The notes beneath the pieces were generated by a model. The model did not search any database. It was not told the DNA's origin and saw only the letters and a list, made by a program, of their open reading frames with translations. From NCBI GenBank assembly GCA_900239685.1, contig OENT01000289.1, positions 62,001-126,000 on the forward strand: DNA of 64,000 nt, read 5' to 3'. The stretch is from Rotaria macrura (lineage: Eukaryota > Rotifera > Eurotatoria > Philodinida > Philodinidae). Made by a program: the position numbers and the translations under genes. This document shows, one piece after another, positions 24,582 through 36,625 of the stretch; the first letter of the stretch is position 1; every line of letters begins with the position of its first letter.

Positions 24582-27500
24582 AGATTTTGTTGCATTAATA
24601 CTATGGTTATAATTTGACATCATGTTAAAGAATCTGTCTTTTTTCTTTCACCGGATTATTGTTAATCCTCGCTCGCTTCGAATTACTCAAAGCTAAATAT
24701 CATGTTTTCATCGATTTAACTAAACGAATTTGAATAATCAAGTTCATGGGTATTCGACAGAGACAATCAGTTCAGACAATTCCTTGCAAAGCGATTTTTG
24801 TAGATACTCAGCTTCTAAATCCGGAGGTCATTCTTTTGCTAAATTTCATTCTGTTGATCATTTAGTCGTTTAGTATTGTGAAGAAAATGCTTTTGAACGT
24901 AGAAAGCATGGCCCATATTACTTTCGAATAAATCATAACTGACAGGTATTACACCATAAACCATAAGTTCCTATTTGATCTTCGTGATTCATTAAATCTC
25001 CGCTCTTGGATTCTTCGACTAACGACAAGTGGTGTTCCTGATCACCTGATAACAAATGTCGATTAAATACAAGATCGGTCCGCTGTAGTCCCGTTCTTGC
25101 ATTGAATCGAGAATCGGACAAGTGTCGATCTTGGTCCTGAAGAAGCTTTGCAGCGGTGTTTTTGCTTGGTATTCATTAATTGATAATCTTATCATCATTA
25201 GTAATAATGCTTGAACGTCGGATGAGACGCAGTTTGCCATCAATTCGATCTTGCTCGTTAATTTCGATGTCATTCTAGTTGGCGGTTCAGATCAGAGACC
25301 GAAAATGAAATCGAACTGTTGAATGATTCGAGACTATTCAATCACTTCCACTTCAGAACCACAGTATTGAGCACCATTTTCAAATAGTGTTCATATGGTA
25401 TGTCATGTCATTGCAACAACCTGTAGTAATACCGTTGTCGAATGGCAATTCATCGTTGCTAGACAAATTGTTATGCAAATAAGTTACAAACTTGAGCACT
25501 CAATGGTGAACAAAGTTCTCTTTCTTAGTTCAATCAAAACTAACAATGATTAATAGTTCTGTTTTCACTGTCGATTGGCTCTATTTCATCTTGATTTTTT
25601 TCTCTCTAGACTTGATATTGTTCAGGTACCTACGCGTTCTCGAGCAGTTTTGTACCGATAGAATCCATGAGTACAAACAGAGCTTTTATTTTTTTTCTAA
25701 GTGTCATATGAATACTAAAATACTTCGATCAATTATGTGCATGTGTGCCCGAGCGTATTGAATGTACGTGAGGCTCGTAAGGCTATATGCTAAGGCGGAA
25801 ATTCTTCGGTTACCACAAGTATAAAATTGTGCCAGGATTTAGGTGAAACAATTTTTGCATCGAAGCGAATGCTCATTTTGCATCGCATGTAAAGTACACG
25901 AAAAGTCTTATTTCATCGAAACAAGTTCGATATGAACTTCATCGAATCGTACAAAACTCAACAACATTTATTTTGAGATGGAAACGGTTTTTGCAGACTC
26001 CTAAAAGTTCTGTCTGCTTCCATTTGCAATCTTTTTCGGACAAACGATTTCATTGAAAATTGTTTTCAATATCATACGAACACATACTGGTAACATCTGC
26101 TCAAAAACTGAAGCTCATTCGAAAGAAACGAAGTTTTCAAAAACAAAAGTCTTGACATTTCTACAGTAGACTAAGATTTTACGCATTTAAAAAAGATACT
26201 ATTTGCTTTGCAGTTTGTTTCAGGTAAAATGTGTAAGTGACCGCACGCTTTCTGTGGCTATTTTGAAAGAAAGATGTTTACCAATAGTGCAGAGATGATT
26301 TAAATTGACCATAATGAGATAGTTGTTGAATTTTCGTAAAGCCACCCAACTTTGATACTTCGATAGATATTGCTTTTGTTGTAAACAATTCTTTGAACTA
26401 GGATATTTGGGTCAAATCGACTAGGCTTCACGCATTCCATAACAAATCCGATATTTCAGTCAGCAAAACACGATAAATTTCGATTATCGATGATGTCACG
26501 CCCTACTCGTTGACATCTACACACACAAGGAGCTTAGAAATAGGTATTGTTGCAGGATGGTATATCCAAAACTAAGTGAGACTGGGGTCGCATGGTTCTT
26601 AATGGTCCCACCGCCATTGATTCTCTGGACAACAAATTCAAGAGAACAGCTCTGGCAATTATTAGGATTTTTCATTGACTGAAGAAAATCGATAGCATTG
26701 TACGAAATCCAAAGAAAGCTACCAATCACGCCAAAAAGTAACCTATCGATTAAAAACAGTCCCTGGAATCGGCACGAAAACTTTTGCAATGACTTGAGGA
26801 TTTCAGTATTCACAGAATATTCAAGGAAATGTGAGTGCGTGTATAGTACAAGTTCAGTTTGAAAAATAGACCAAACAGTTCTTCCCCGCTGGTTAAAATA
26901 TTTAGATGCACTCATGTTCAATCTCTTTTTCTGTTATGGAATTCCTTTTTCCTTGTCAAAGCCATTTTTTATATTCTGATTATTCTTTGCGAAATATACT
27001 TAGAAACAGAAGAAAAGAATACGTTCTATGAAGACAGATGAAATTAATTATTGCCACACACACGTCGTATGAGCAACAAAGCGATCTTCTCTTGTGTATG
27101 AGTCGAATTGAATTTATATTTTGAAAAAGTAGATTGAAATTTTTCTATTCGTTTCAGTCTCTGTTATGGATGTGTACTCTTCAAGTTTAACATCAAATTG
27201 TTGGTGATCGGTTTTTTAATAAATAAAGTCAATTTTCATTTTTTAGAAGATCTACTTAACTATAAACATGATATTATGTATCTGTATTATCCATGAGTTC
27301 AACGTCTGAGAAGAGATCCATACCATAAATTATGTTAGAGTTATGTAATATTTGTCTTTATTTCAAAAAAGCATGGAAATTAAACATACGTAGTTCTCAA
27401 TACGATTTTGAGATTTTCAATGAATCAGAATGTTTTGTTTGTCACTATCAAATTGTATAAATATGATCAAGAATCTTATCTAGATTTTGTTATTTCAAAT

Positions 27501-28973
27501 GCATCATCGAACACGAATATTTGATGATGCAAAGACATTAATAAAATTCATTGATCAGAAAAATCATTTTAACCTCATAGTCTCCTGAAGTTTTAAGAAG
27601 TTTTAAGATTCTCAATAGCATTATCTTGTTTTCGAATGAAAATCGATCGTTTATCGCATTATTTTTTGTGTCATAAAACTACAGAACTTGAAAGGTATAT
27701 TTATTGTGAATAATTCTGTTCTCTATGTGTCCGATATATTGAAATGAAGTACGTCAGTGTATCAAATAGTTTAATCATTCACGAATATGTAACAAAATAT
27801 TAAGATACACTTCTTAGTTAGTTTTTTACACATTCATCCGTTAAAAAAATTCCTCTTTTAAGAGTTACACCTACTTCTAGAAACTAATATGTAAGACATC
27901 TTTATGTCGAGAGAAAAGCATCGATTTTTCTCTTGGAGACTATCATAAATACCTTTATTTCATTCTTAAGTTAATCTACTATTCTAAGCACGACTTGAAC
28001 AGATGTCCTCAGAGTCATGATAGCAAAGAGTGATGTGACTGTTCTATATGAGTACATTTTTTAATTGAATTTATAGCGTATGGTAATAAATAGGTCATAT
28101 TTTTTTAAAAATTTATACGAAGACTATCGATAACACACACAGAAAAATAAGTTCTGCATTTCGACTTGAAAGATGCAACGAAGTAAGAACAATAAATCAT
28201 TCTAAAAGTTGTAAATTATTTCATTAGTTCTATACTACGATGAAATGATTTTTATCCTGACTTTCATACATGAAGAAAACTTCGATACTAGAAATGCAAC
28301 AAAATGTTCATGTTTGAAGTCAAGTAGCTTTCGGCGTAATTGGTCTATGTGAACAATGTCAAGTCTGAATACAAAATTTAATTGGCTTACTGTTCTTGAG
28401 GCGACTGCAATAATACTCCTCGAACAACACAACATCTCAGTAACACTAATCTATTAGTCTAAAGTTATACGAAGATATTTACAGCTCATTAGAAACTATA
28501 TGATAGATAGGTTTGTGTCTGAAAAATGGCTGGATGTTTGTTTTTGTTGTTATCATCAGCCATATCGATATCTACTTGGAGAAGGGAAATGTCGATTGCA
28601 AGAAAAACAAGTACATCTAGCATGTTTCTCTTGCCCATAGAAATTTCCTAAAACATCATTTTTCAGAGTTTAAATTCGAAAATATGAAAATTTAACGAAA
28701 GAATAATCATTATCGTGGTTTCGAATGAAAAATTTTAAACAACACGTCATTATTTTAAGATCAATGTAGAGGTTATTATTATTATACTGGCTCCTGTAAA
28801 ATTGAAGGTCAAATCACGATTTATTTTGCACTTTTTGCGTGAACGATTTCAAACTTAATCGATTCTGAAATATAATATTACTTTGATTTTCTTCTTCTTA
28901 ATTCATTGTAAATACAAACACATAGAATCTGCATACTGTTATCATACAATTAGAGAAAAGTCAAAACTAAAAG

Positions 28974-28983
28974 AATAATAATG

Positions 28984-29015
<32 letters not shown>
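28974..29015. repeat. (ATA)n microsatellite
   Basis: About 14 AAT/ATA units, with one interrupted by ATG, just downstream of the TBP gene's 3' end. Confidence 0.9.
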
Positions 29016-29016
<1 letters not shown>

Positions 29017-29123
29017 GCAGTAGTAAAACAAAGGTGGGCGTAAAGCACAAGTCAAATAAAATATTCAGAGATGAAAAATAGATCACCGTCGAAAATTTTA
29101 CACAATCAAAACTAAAAATCTCC

Positions 29124-30281
29124 TCAAGTAGCTCGTCGAAATTTTTTCAATATCGGATAAATACGTTCGAATGCTTCATGAATTTCACGACGTTCTTTTG
29201 CACCTTAAAAAAAGAGCAAGATCATTTTTATCATACTCTAAATCAAAAAATGTGAATATTTTCTTTTTCTTTTTTTGTTTACCTGTAAGAACGACTTTAC
29301 CAGAATTAAATATCAACAAAACAATTTTCGGCTCAATGACTCGATAGATTAAACCGGGAAACAATTCTGGTTCATAACTGAAAGAAAGCGATGCATTTTT
29401 TATAAATCAATTATTGATTTGAATAAATATATATATAGTTCACCTGCAATATTTTACATGTGCTAATGAAAGTGGGTCAAGTAGTATTTTGAAATTAACA
29501 TCAACACTACCGACCATATTTTGAATTTTAAAATCAAGAAATTTAGCCTGAAAATGATTTCTTTGTTTGTTTGTTTTTGAAATAAGAAATAAATCAAGTT
29601 TTAGCTACGATTCTTACTGGAAAACCAAGTTTTTGAATAACGCGCGCATAACGTCGTGCTGCTTGTATAGAATCTTCTTCACTTTTAGCACCAGTACAAA
29701 CCATTTTGCCAGAAGTAAATATTAAAGCTGTCGTTCGCGGAGTACGAATACGCATAATAACAGCCGCAAAACGTTTTGGATTGTATTCTGCATTACGAGC
29801 TTGTAGTGCAATACGTTTTAAATCTAATTGACAACCAAGACTCACTGTTGAGACTATATTTCTATGAATTTAAATCATACTTATGAGTTCGAGAGAGAAA
29901 ACTTTCCATAACTAACGTACTGAATACTTGGTTGAACATGTGAAGTATCTGCTGTTCGTGGTGTAAATGGTGTTGCTGCTGCAGAGAATGGCGTCGATGG
30001 TGGTACAGAACCAGGATGATAAGAGGGAACAGCCGATGGTGGACCCATTTCTGGTATGCTCTTTTTTGAAGAGATGGACGGACGATGATGAGATCGTATA
30101 TCATTGAATGTGGTCGCATGAGTATCTTCTCTTGAAGGAATACTTCTTGGTGTTGATGACGGAGGTAGAGACATAGGAGAACAATATTGGTCATTCTAAA
30201 TATCAGATATAGAAGATCATGAGAAACAAGATGACAAACCTGATGAGAACGTGGATCACTGAAAGCTGGTGAATAATCCAT
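29124..30281 (-). CDS. TBP: TATA-box-binding protein
   Basis: Six exons on the minus strand: 30281-30240, 30195-29921, 29861-29618, 29547-29444, 29377-29283, 29203-29124. Phases match and give 279 aa. The N-terminal 105 residues are Ser/Pro/Thr-rich and variable, without a poly-Gln run. The conserved saddle follows. Repeat 1 has [45 protein letters not shown] and QKLGFP. Repeat 2 has [19 protein letters not shown] and [15 protein letters not shown]. By alignment with known TBPs the four DNA-intercalating Phe are all kept (NPKRF, LIF, ELF, LLIF). The normally near-invariant segment after the second-repeat Val-Asp-Val is changed (see findings). In the family this nucleates transcription complexes for Pol I, II and III. 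A 3' splice-like CATATAG lies six bases before the ATG. Confidence 0.96.
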
Positions 30282-31866
30282 ATTCGGCTATATGAAAACA
30301 AACAACTATTTTGAGTGACAATTGAGCTTCAGTTGAATTGTATTCAAATTTTTCAAATTATATACGCAACACTCAAGGAAAATACATACTTCATACACAC
30401 CTGAGGACAACAACGCTTTTGATTTGTCAACTTTCGGGAAACATCCATGAAATACAATTTTTGAGATGCATAGATGCCGCTGGTAATAATCGAATCGACA
30501 CATACGTATATAATAATCAATTTCATGGCATATACATTCATAAATATTTATGAGTAAAGTAGTTATTTTCATTTTTCCTTGTATCGTAGCAGTCCTAATC
30601 TAATATATTCAGAAAGATTATACAAAAAGTTTTCAAGTTTCTTGATTTGTAGATACATTACAAAAAGAATTATTTTTCAAACAAACGATAAGTAAAAGTA
30701 ATCTTTTTTTTTCGGATAGTAAAGTAGAAGTTCATTCTTCCCTTGTTGTGTGTTGTAGACATAGATATTAATATCAATCTAAATTGGGGAGAATTTAATC
30801 GCATCTTGCCTAAATTATAGATATATATCTATAGTACAGAATTTAGTTTGTGAAATCATTTTCAAAAAGTCTCTGATTCAGGCAAAATATTTCATGAACT
30901 AACTAGACACGATGAAAACGACTGATTGGGTACTATAGAGTTTAAGAGATACGCAAAATTGATCCCTTGTTTGCTATCATCTGAAGCCAAGAGAAGCATG
31001 AATATCTTTATCATCCATTTATTTCCAAGAGTAATACAGATTAAAAGTCTTTTTTCTTTGATTGTATAACATTCGTCTTTGACAAATGAGAAATCTTCCG
31101 TGTTGTATTACATTGCTATACAGTTCTATTAATCTATGTCCTCCGTATAAATTATAGTTTTCATGTTTTTTTTTATTTCAGAAAGCAACTGAAAACATTT
31201 ACAGAACATGAATAGAGCAAAGATACTCTTTAGTATTATTACTTGAATCTATGTTCTTCCATTCATTTATGACAATCAATCTAGTGTTCGACAAGTTGTC
31301 TATCATTGTAACACAACAGATCGCGTTTCAGTAAACAAGTCACTCTCAAAACATTGCTGTCTCATATCTAAACGAAAACCTACTGTTTTAAGGAAGAAGA
31401 CAACGATGGCGATATGAGTTATCAGTAGACGAGGAGACGTACGATAAATAATGAGTGATAGGGTGCGCCAGTTCACGGCTATCACGCGTTCTTTAACTTA
31501 TTGCTGGTCATGATTTCACCATTGATATGTGAGAGTGATGAGAATGCTTGAAACTACTGACTGATTATGATTCACCAGAAAAAAAAGAATACCCTACAAC
31601 ACAACAACGTGTGATAAAATATATCTACTTTCCTCTTGAACTCTCTTGTTTGATTGATCGATCAAGCCTGAAGGACAATAGAGCGAGGTACCCATCAATC
31701 TATATTGTTCTTTTGTTTATAACATTCTACTAGTAATTTATTTCTATTTATAGTTGTGCTAGATAAACAATACTAACAGGTATTATTTTGTATTTCTAGA
31801 TATAATCAAACGTCACATGGATCCAAATTAACATACTATAACATAATATCATATCTAAGACAAACA
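30282..31866. other. Divergent upstream region between TBP and Rab8
   Basis: A shared 1.6-kb 5' region of two divergent genes. Overlapping open frames on both strands at 30306-30572 look like chance. A pyrimidine-rich 3' splice-like site (ATTTCTAG, ending at 31799) lies 67 bp before the Rab8 ATG and may mark a 5' UTR intron or a trans-splice acceptor. Confidence 0.5.
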
Positions 31867-34102
31867 ATGGCTAAAGCCTACGATTACCTATTCAAATTAC
31901 TCTTGATTGGTATGCCTAAGGTTTTTGTTTTTGTATCATAATTATCTTTATTTATTTATTTATTTCTGTGTATGAAGGTGATAGTGGTGTTGGAAAGGTG
32001 AGTTTAATCTGTTTTCGTGCCGAAACATCTTTTATCTATGAACATCATTCTTATTTAATAGACATGTGTACTCTTGCGTTTTTGTGATTCAGCATTTAGT
32101 ACAACCTTTATTTCAACGATAGGTTTGCTATTAACTTTTAATGTATCTAAGTTAGTTATAATATTTTCATTAGGGATCGATTTTAAAATAAGAACCATCG
32201 ATCTTGATGGAAGAAAAATCAAATTACAGATATGGTATAATTGGTTTTTAGAATAGTATATCGATTCGGTTTTGTTTTTACTTGTTATTTTCTAGGGATA
32301 CTGCTGGTCAAGTAGGAATCAATACTTTTGTGTTCATCGAACTTTTAAAAAAACATTATCTATGTTTAGGAACGATTTAAAACTATAACAACAGCTTATT
32401 ATCGTGGAGCAATGGTAGATTTATAATAAAGTGGTTCATTATTTCTGTTTATTTTTTTGAAAATTGATCATATTTTTAGGGAATCATGTTAGTATATGAT
32501 ATCACAAGTGAAAAAAGTTTTGATAATATTAAAAATTGGATTCGTAATATTGAAGAAGTATAGAAATAATGTTCTTTTAAGTAGAAATTAAAAATATAAT
32601 TTTTAAAATTTAGCATGCATCAGCTGAAGTTGAACGAATGCTCATTGGAAATAAATGTGACATGCAAGATAAACGACAAGTCAGTCGAGAAAAGGGTGAA
32701 CATGTATGTAATTTGCTTTGATTCTCTTTTATTCATCTAAACGAGAATCGCATTCAACTATAACAGGACCATGAATCAGTGTAGAACTACATCATTCACG
32801 AAAAGAAACGACGAGTATTGTGCGAGAAAATGTGATCATACATTGCATGTGTGTTTCTAGGTCTATATCATTGCAAGCTTGTTGTTTAAAGAAACGTTTA
32901 TTCTTTCGAAAATTCGATTCGGTAATCGATGTTATCATAATTCAACAGTTGTAGTGTAGCCTCGAGAAGATTCTAACAGTGCTCGATATGAATAAGAATT
33001 CAACTGAAGACGAAGAAGAATCATGTAACAAATTAATTGAATACATTTAGAGCATAATGACTTATCATGAGAAAGATAAACATATACTACTGTGATGTAG
33101 AAAAAAGACACTGGCAATGTATTGATACTTAATATGACATTTGCCATCCTCACTGCTGTTCTTCCAAGTATCATTAACAACGAGGAAAGTTATACATAAA
33201 AAAATCAATCGAATTTCTGCAGTAGAAATAAACTAGATCAATATTGAATCATATTTTATTTTAATGAAATACGAAATATTTGATTTATTTGTCTTTTTCT
33301 TATATATACGCCTGCAGTCAAATAATACATTTTTTCATGTGTACTAAGAGTCTTAACATTGTTCTCAAACTTTGTAACTATCTACTGAATGTCAATGATA
33401 TTTAGTCGATTGGTAAATGGTAGTCTTCATGTATTTGGATGGAACTATTCGTATTTGATTAGTTCACAAGGTCTCATTGTCAGAGATCGATTGTAAAAAG
33501 TTATATTTATGACAGATATAAACTCGAAGAAATTCAGTTTAGATAAATTGAAACAGTTCTCTGACTTCGTGTCCTTCTTATTTAAAAAATGCTTCATGAT
33601 TATAAAAATGAATAGATTAAGATTTTTCAAGGATTCCATTTAAAATATATACATACATACATAATTGTAGAACTGTTCTTTTATGATATATTGATATTGA
33701 AAAAGACAATTTTGTATTATTTCTGTTAATGTAAATACTTGTAATCTGTTTTGTTTTTGTTTAGCTTGCTACAGAGTATGGTATTAAATTTATGGAAACT
33801 AGTGCTAAAGGAAACATAGTAAGCATGTTTAAAATTATCATTGATATGTATAATGTATTATGATTCATCTAGAATGTAGATGAAGCTTTTCTATCGCTTG
33901 CCAAAGATATCAAAGCTAAAATAGATAAGAAAGCTGTATGTATATAATGATATTAGCATTCGACTCTATCAGAATATTTCGTATTTTATGCTAGGGTACT
34001 GAACAAACTGGCAATCGAGTGGTATCTGGTGGTATCAGGCCAAAACAAGATCCAAATAAAAAATCTGGAACATCGTTTTGGTCTCGCTGTTCATTGTTCT
34101 AA
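31867..34102 (+). CDS. RAB8: Rab8-family small GTPase
   Basis: Eleven exons: 31867-31909, 31978-31997, 32062-32122, 32174-32234, 32296-32311, 32370-32414, 32480-32557, 32614-32703, 33765-33818, 33873-33935, 33995-34102. Phases match and give 212 aa. It starts [15 protein letters not shown] and has all five G motifs: GDSGVGKT, the switch I Thr in FISTIG, DTAGQ, NKCD and ETSAK. The Rab8-type block [18 protein letters not shown] and the stretch [14 protein letters not shown] favour Rab8 over Rab10. The C-terminus CSLF is a CAAX box whose final Phe suggests geranylgeranylation, as in Rab8 and unlike the Cys-Cys end of Rab10. Family role: polarised exocytosis and ciliary membrane traffic. Exons 2 and 5 are only 20 and 16 nt. 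The 1.06-kb intron 8 has no other gene. Confidence 0.94.
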
Positions 34103-36625
34103 TTAGCAGCTAGCTAAACAATCAACTTGTCTTAGTATTGACCGTCTGCTGTCTTATGCTAAGTCATTCAATGACATAGTTAACAGCATGAACATTGATG
34201 ATGATTTTTTATTTCCTTTTTTCTTTTAAATTTCTTCTTTTGTTTGTTGTTTTTTTTATTATTATTGAATGCCGATCAATCATTACACATCCACTTTGTA
34301 TATCGTACTGTCGTTTTTGTTTTTCTGTCATTATTTCGTTTGTTATTATTCTTGGGTAGCTTACCGCGTCTTTGTTTTTCGTCTTGTGGAATAAAATAAA
34401 ATGCACTCTTCGATTGATGATGATTATTGACTTTCGCAATAACGTCGACAAAGATGGACAAACAAATCGATCAAGTAGTTCACCATCTTATTAATCGCTT
34501 CAACATGACATGTCATGATTTTTGTCGTCTTCTCATCTGTATATCCGGATGAGTATGTACTTCCTCCGCCTGCTCCTCTTATTACTCTCTCTTCTCCTTT
34601 TCCGATTGATGACATCGAAACGAAATCTTCTGATCAAATATATATATTGAATGAATGTGTCCTCATTCGAAATCTTACGTGTGCGCTTGTTCACAATGTA
34701 CACAAAAGAAAAAGTAAAAAATAAGAATGTCCGTGCGATGAACTAGTTAATCATATACTATAATCGCTTGTTGGATTTAGTTTACGATAAAAGAGAAATT
34801 TTTCACAAGGAGAAACAACGTTTAAGAAGGACATTGACATAAAAAAGAGAAAAACAACATTTTTAAATTCTAGTAAACTATGAATTGAGCGGAAAATATT
34901 TTGTACGGTCTCAATAATAGGTATGTATGCATTGAATTTATCTTGTTTTAATAGGAGATATACACTTGTCTTTGTTCAAACATGAGAGACATTAAACTTG
35001 ATACACATAGGAAGATTGGTAAGGTCAATATTTCAAAGATATGTGAAATTCAATGATAGATATTTATTAGATATTGTTTTCAATATGCTCTAGACATTTC
35101 ATTTGAAGAAACAAATACAAGTAACTTGTTTCTATAGCTCAAGAAGAATAGAGCTCGTCTAGTTTCATGTCTATCGACTGATAAAAGTGTATACAACGAA
35201 CAGAAATAAGTGCTCATCATAATTTTTCAATTAGATTATATCACGATATAATTAGAATAGTTAAATGATTAATAGATGTTGTTCAATATTTAATATTTTC
35301 AAAGAGAGATTTTTTTATCCAAAGCTATAAGCTTGCCGACTAATTGTTTGCTTCTAAGTATGGATTAATCGATGATCGAAAACTGATTAGACTACGTGCG
35401 CATACATTTTTGTAATGTTTTGACAACATCGACAAATATTTGTTAAGACTTCGGATTCTATGTTTCTTTCTTATCTATATATATTTAATATTTTCTAGAA
35501 CTTCTTGTTCACTAATTGTAAGTCGATTTTCTTCAGATACGTGAATTATGACATTTTGAGAGAACTTTAATTTACCTTAAAATTAATTAATTAGGAATTA
35601 GTGTTCTTTCTCTTTATATAAACCAAATAGATGAACAAACATGTTTGTATAGATTTATTCATCAGTACTTAGTTCATTACTAACCATTTCGTAATTGTAA
35701 GTGTTTTAGTAAACGAATATTGTGTCATTTTGTGGTTATCTTCTTTCTGAATATGAGAAAAGAAAACTTCGAAAGGTAGTTTGAAAGATTTGTGAATAAT
35801 GTTCATAAAATTTTGATTTATTAAAATATACTGAAAACAATCGTTCATGCGCTATTGATATCCAATAGATTCTTTGGTAAAACTTCAGCTTTTTCATATC
35901 AAAACGATCAAATCATAGTATCTAAGCTCGAAGCACTACAAAGATTTTTTTGATATCTTGTAGTTCAAATGATCATAAATCTTCGATGGTGAGATATTAT
36001 TTTTGAGTCTTCTCGTTCGTTTAAAAAAGGCTGAAAAATTTGATCACCTTTCATATTAACATCGTACAGACCTAGAAAGCGATGTGTGAAGAGCATACGA
36101 ATCTTTAGTTTATTTCGAAAATGATATTAAGTAGTTACAATATTTTTCGTAAGAATACCACAATCTATCCTTAGAAAACTAATGTACGAATGTTGACTGA
36201 AAACTTTGCAAAGGATCATAGTGAAAAAAAGAAAAAAAAATCCGACCCGAACGTTATCATAAATCTAGCGACGAAGAATTTCAAATTAAAATTTTAACAA
36301 CCATTCTTCTTGAAATAAACCATTGATATGTATAGCTAGTATAGTTAAGTCTACGTGAGATATGTAATCATACGCAATAGAGGATTACACATTTGAACAT
36401 CATCTCTTGTTAGTATGTCATAGATGAAATCTTGTAATGGATTATATCCTTAATATCTATCATGACAAAAATAAAGATGAACATAGACGATTCTATTTAG
36501 TTTTATAAATTGATAAAATTTTATGCAGAACATTATTTTAATAAGTACGAAAAAATCTTTACGATAAACATCGTTAATACTTATGTAAATAGTGATTATG
36601 ATTTTCATTTATTTAGTCTCATAGA
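34103..36625. other. 2.5-kb intergenic region
   Basis: The Rab8 3' flank, with an AATAAA near 34391, followed by AT-rich sequence. Small open frames at 34209-34724 overlap on both strands and lack coding signal. Upstream of the next gene I see only AT-rich sequence and a TTTAG acceptor-like site nine bases before the ATG. Confidence 0.5.

Larger units (their letters stand above)
22325..29123. other. 6.8-kb intergenic region
   Basis: No gene that I can support. The stretch 24650-26950 is less AT-rich than its flanks and has several medium open frames on the minus strand (24933-25121, 25019-25273, 26517-26921) that do not join into a recognisable protein. It may be the relic of a decayed gene or element. 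The region also holds the palindromic element at 24353-24581 and an ATA microsatellite at 28974-29015. Confidence 0.45.

Noticed and set aside
24933-25273. Two minus-strand frames suspected to be a retroelement fragment
   Set aside because: No reverse transcriptase, integrase or protease motif could be read, so no element class is assigned.
26517-26921. 134-codon minus-strand open frame
   Set aside because: No family resemblance, no clear start context and no consistent neighbouring exons. Kept only as part of the decayed-block observation.
27498-27535. Short hairpin with TGCATCATC / GATGATGCA arms
   Set aside because: A nine-to-eleven bp stem is common by chance in sequence of this composition, and nothing nearby suggests an RNA gene.
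30306-30572. Three overlapping open frames between TBP and Rab8
   Set aside because: They sit on both strands of the same AT-rich stretch with no conserved motif; most likely chance.
34209-34724. Open frames after Rab8, one with a Pro-rich stretch
   Set aside because: They overlap the Rab8 3' flank on both strands and show no splice or family support.
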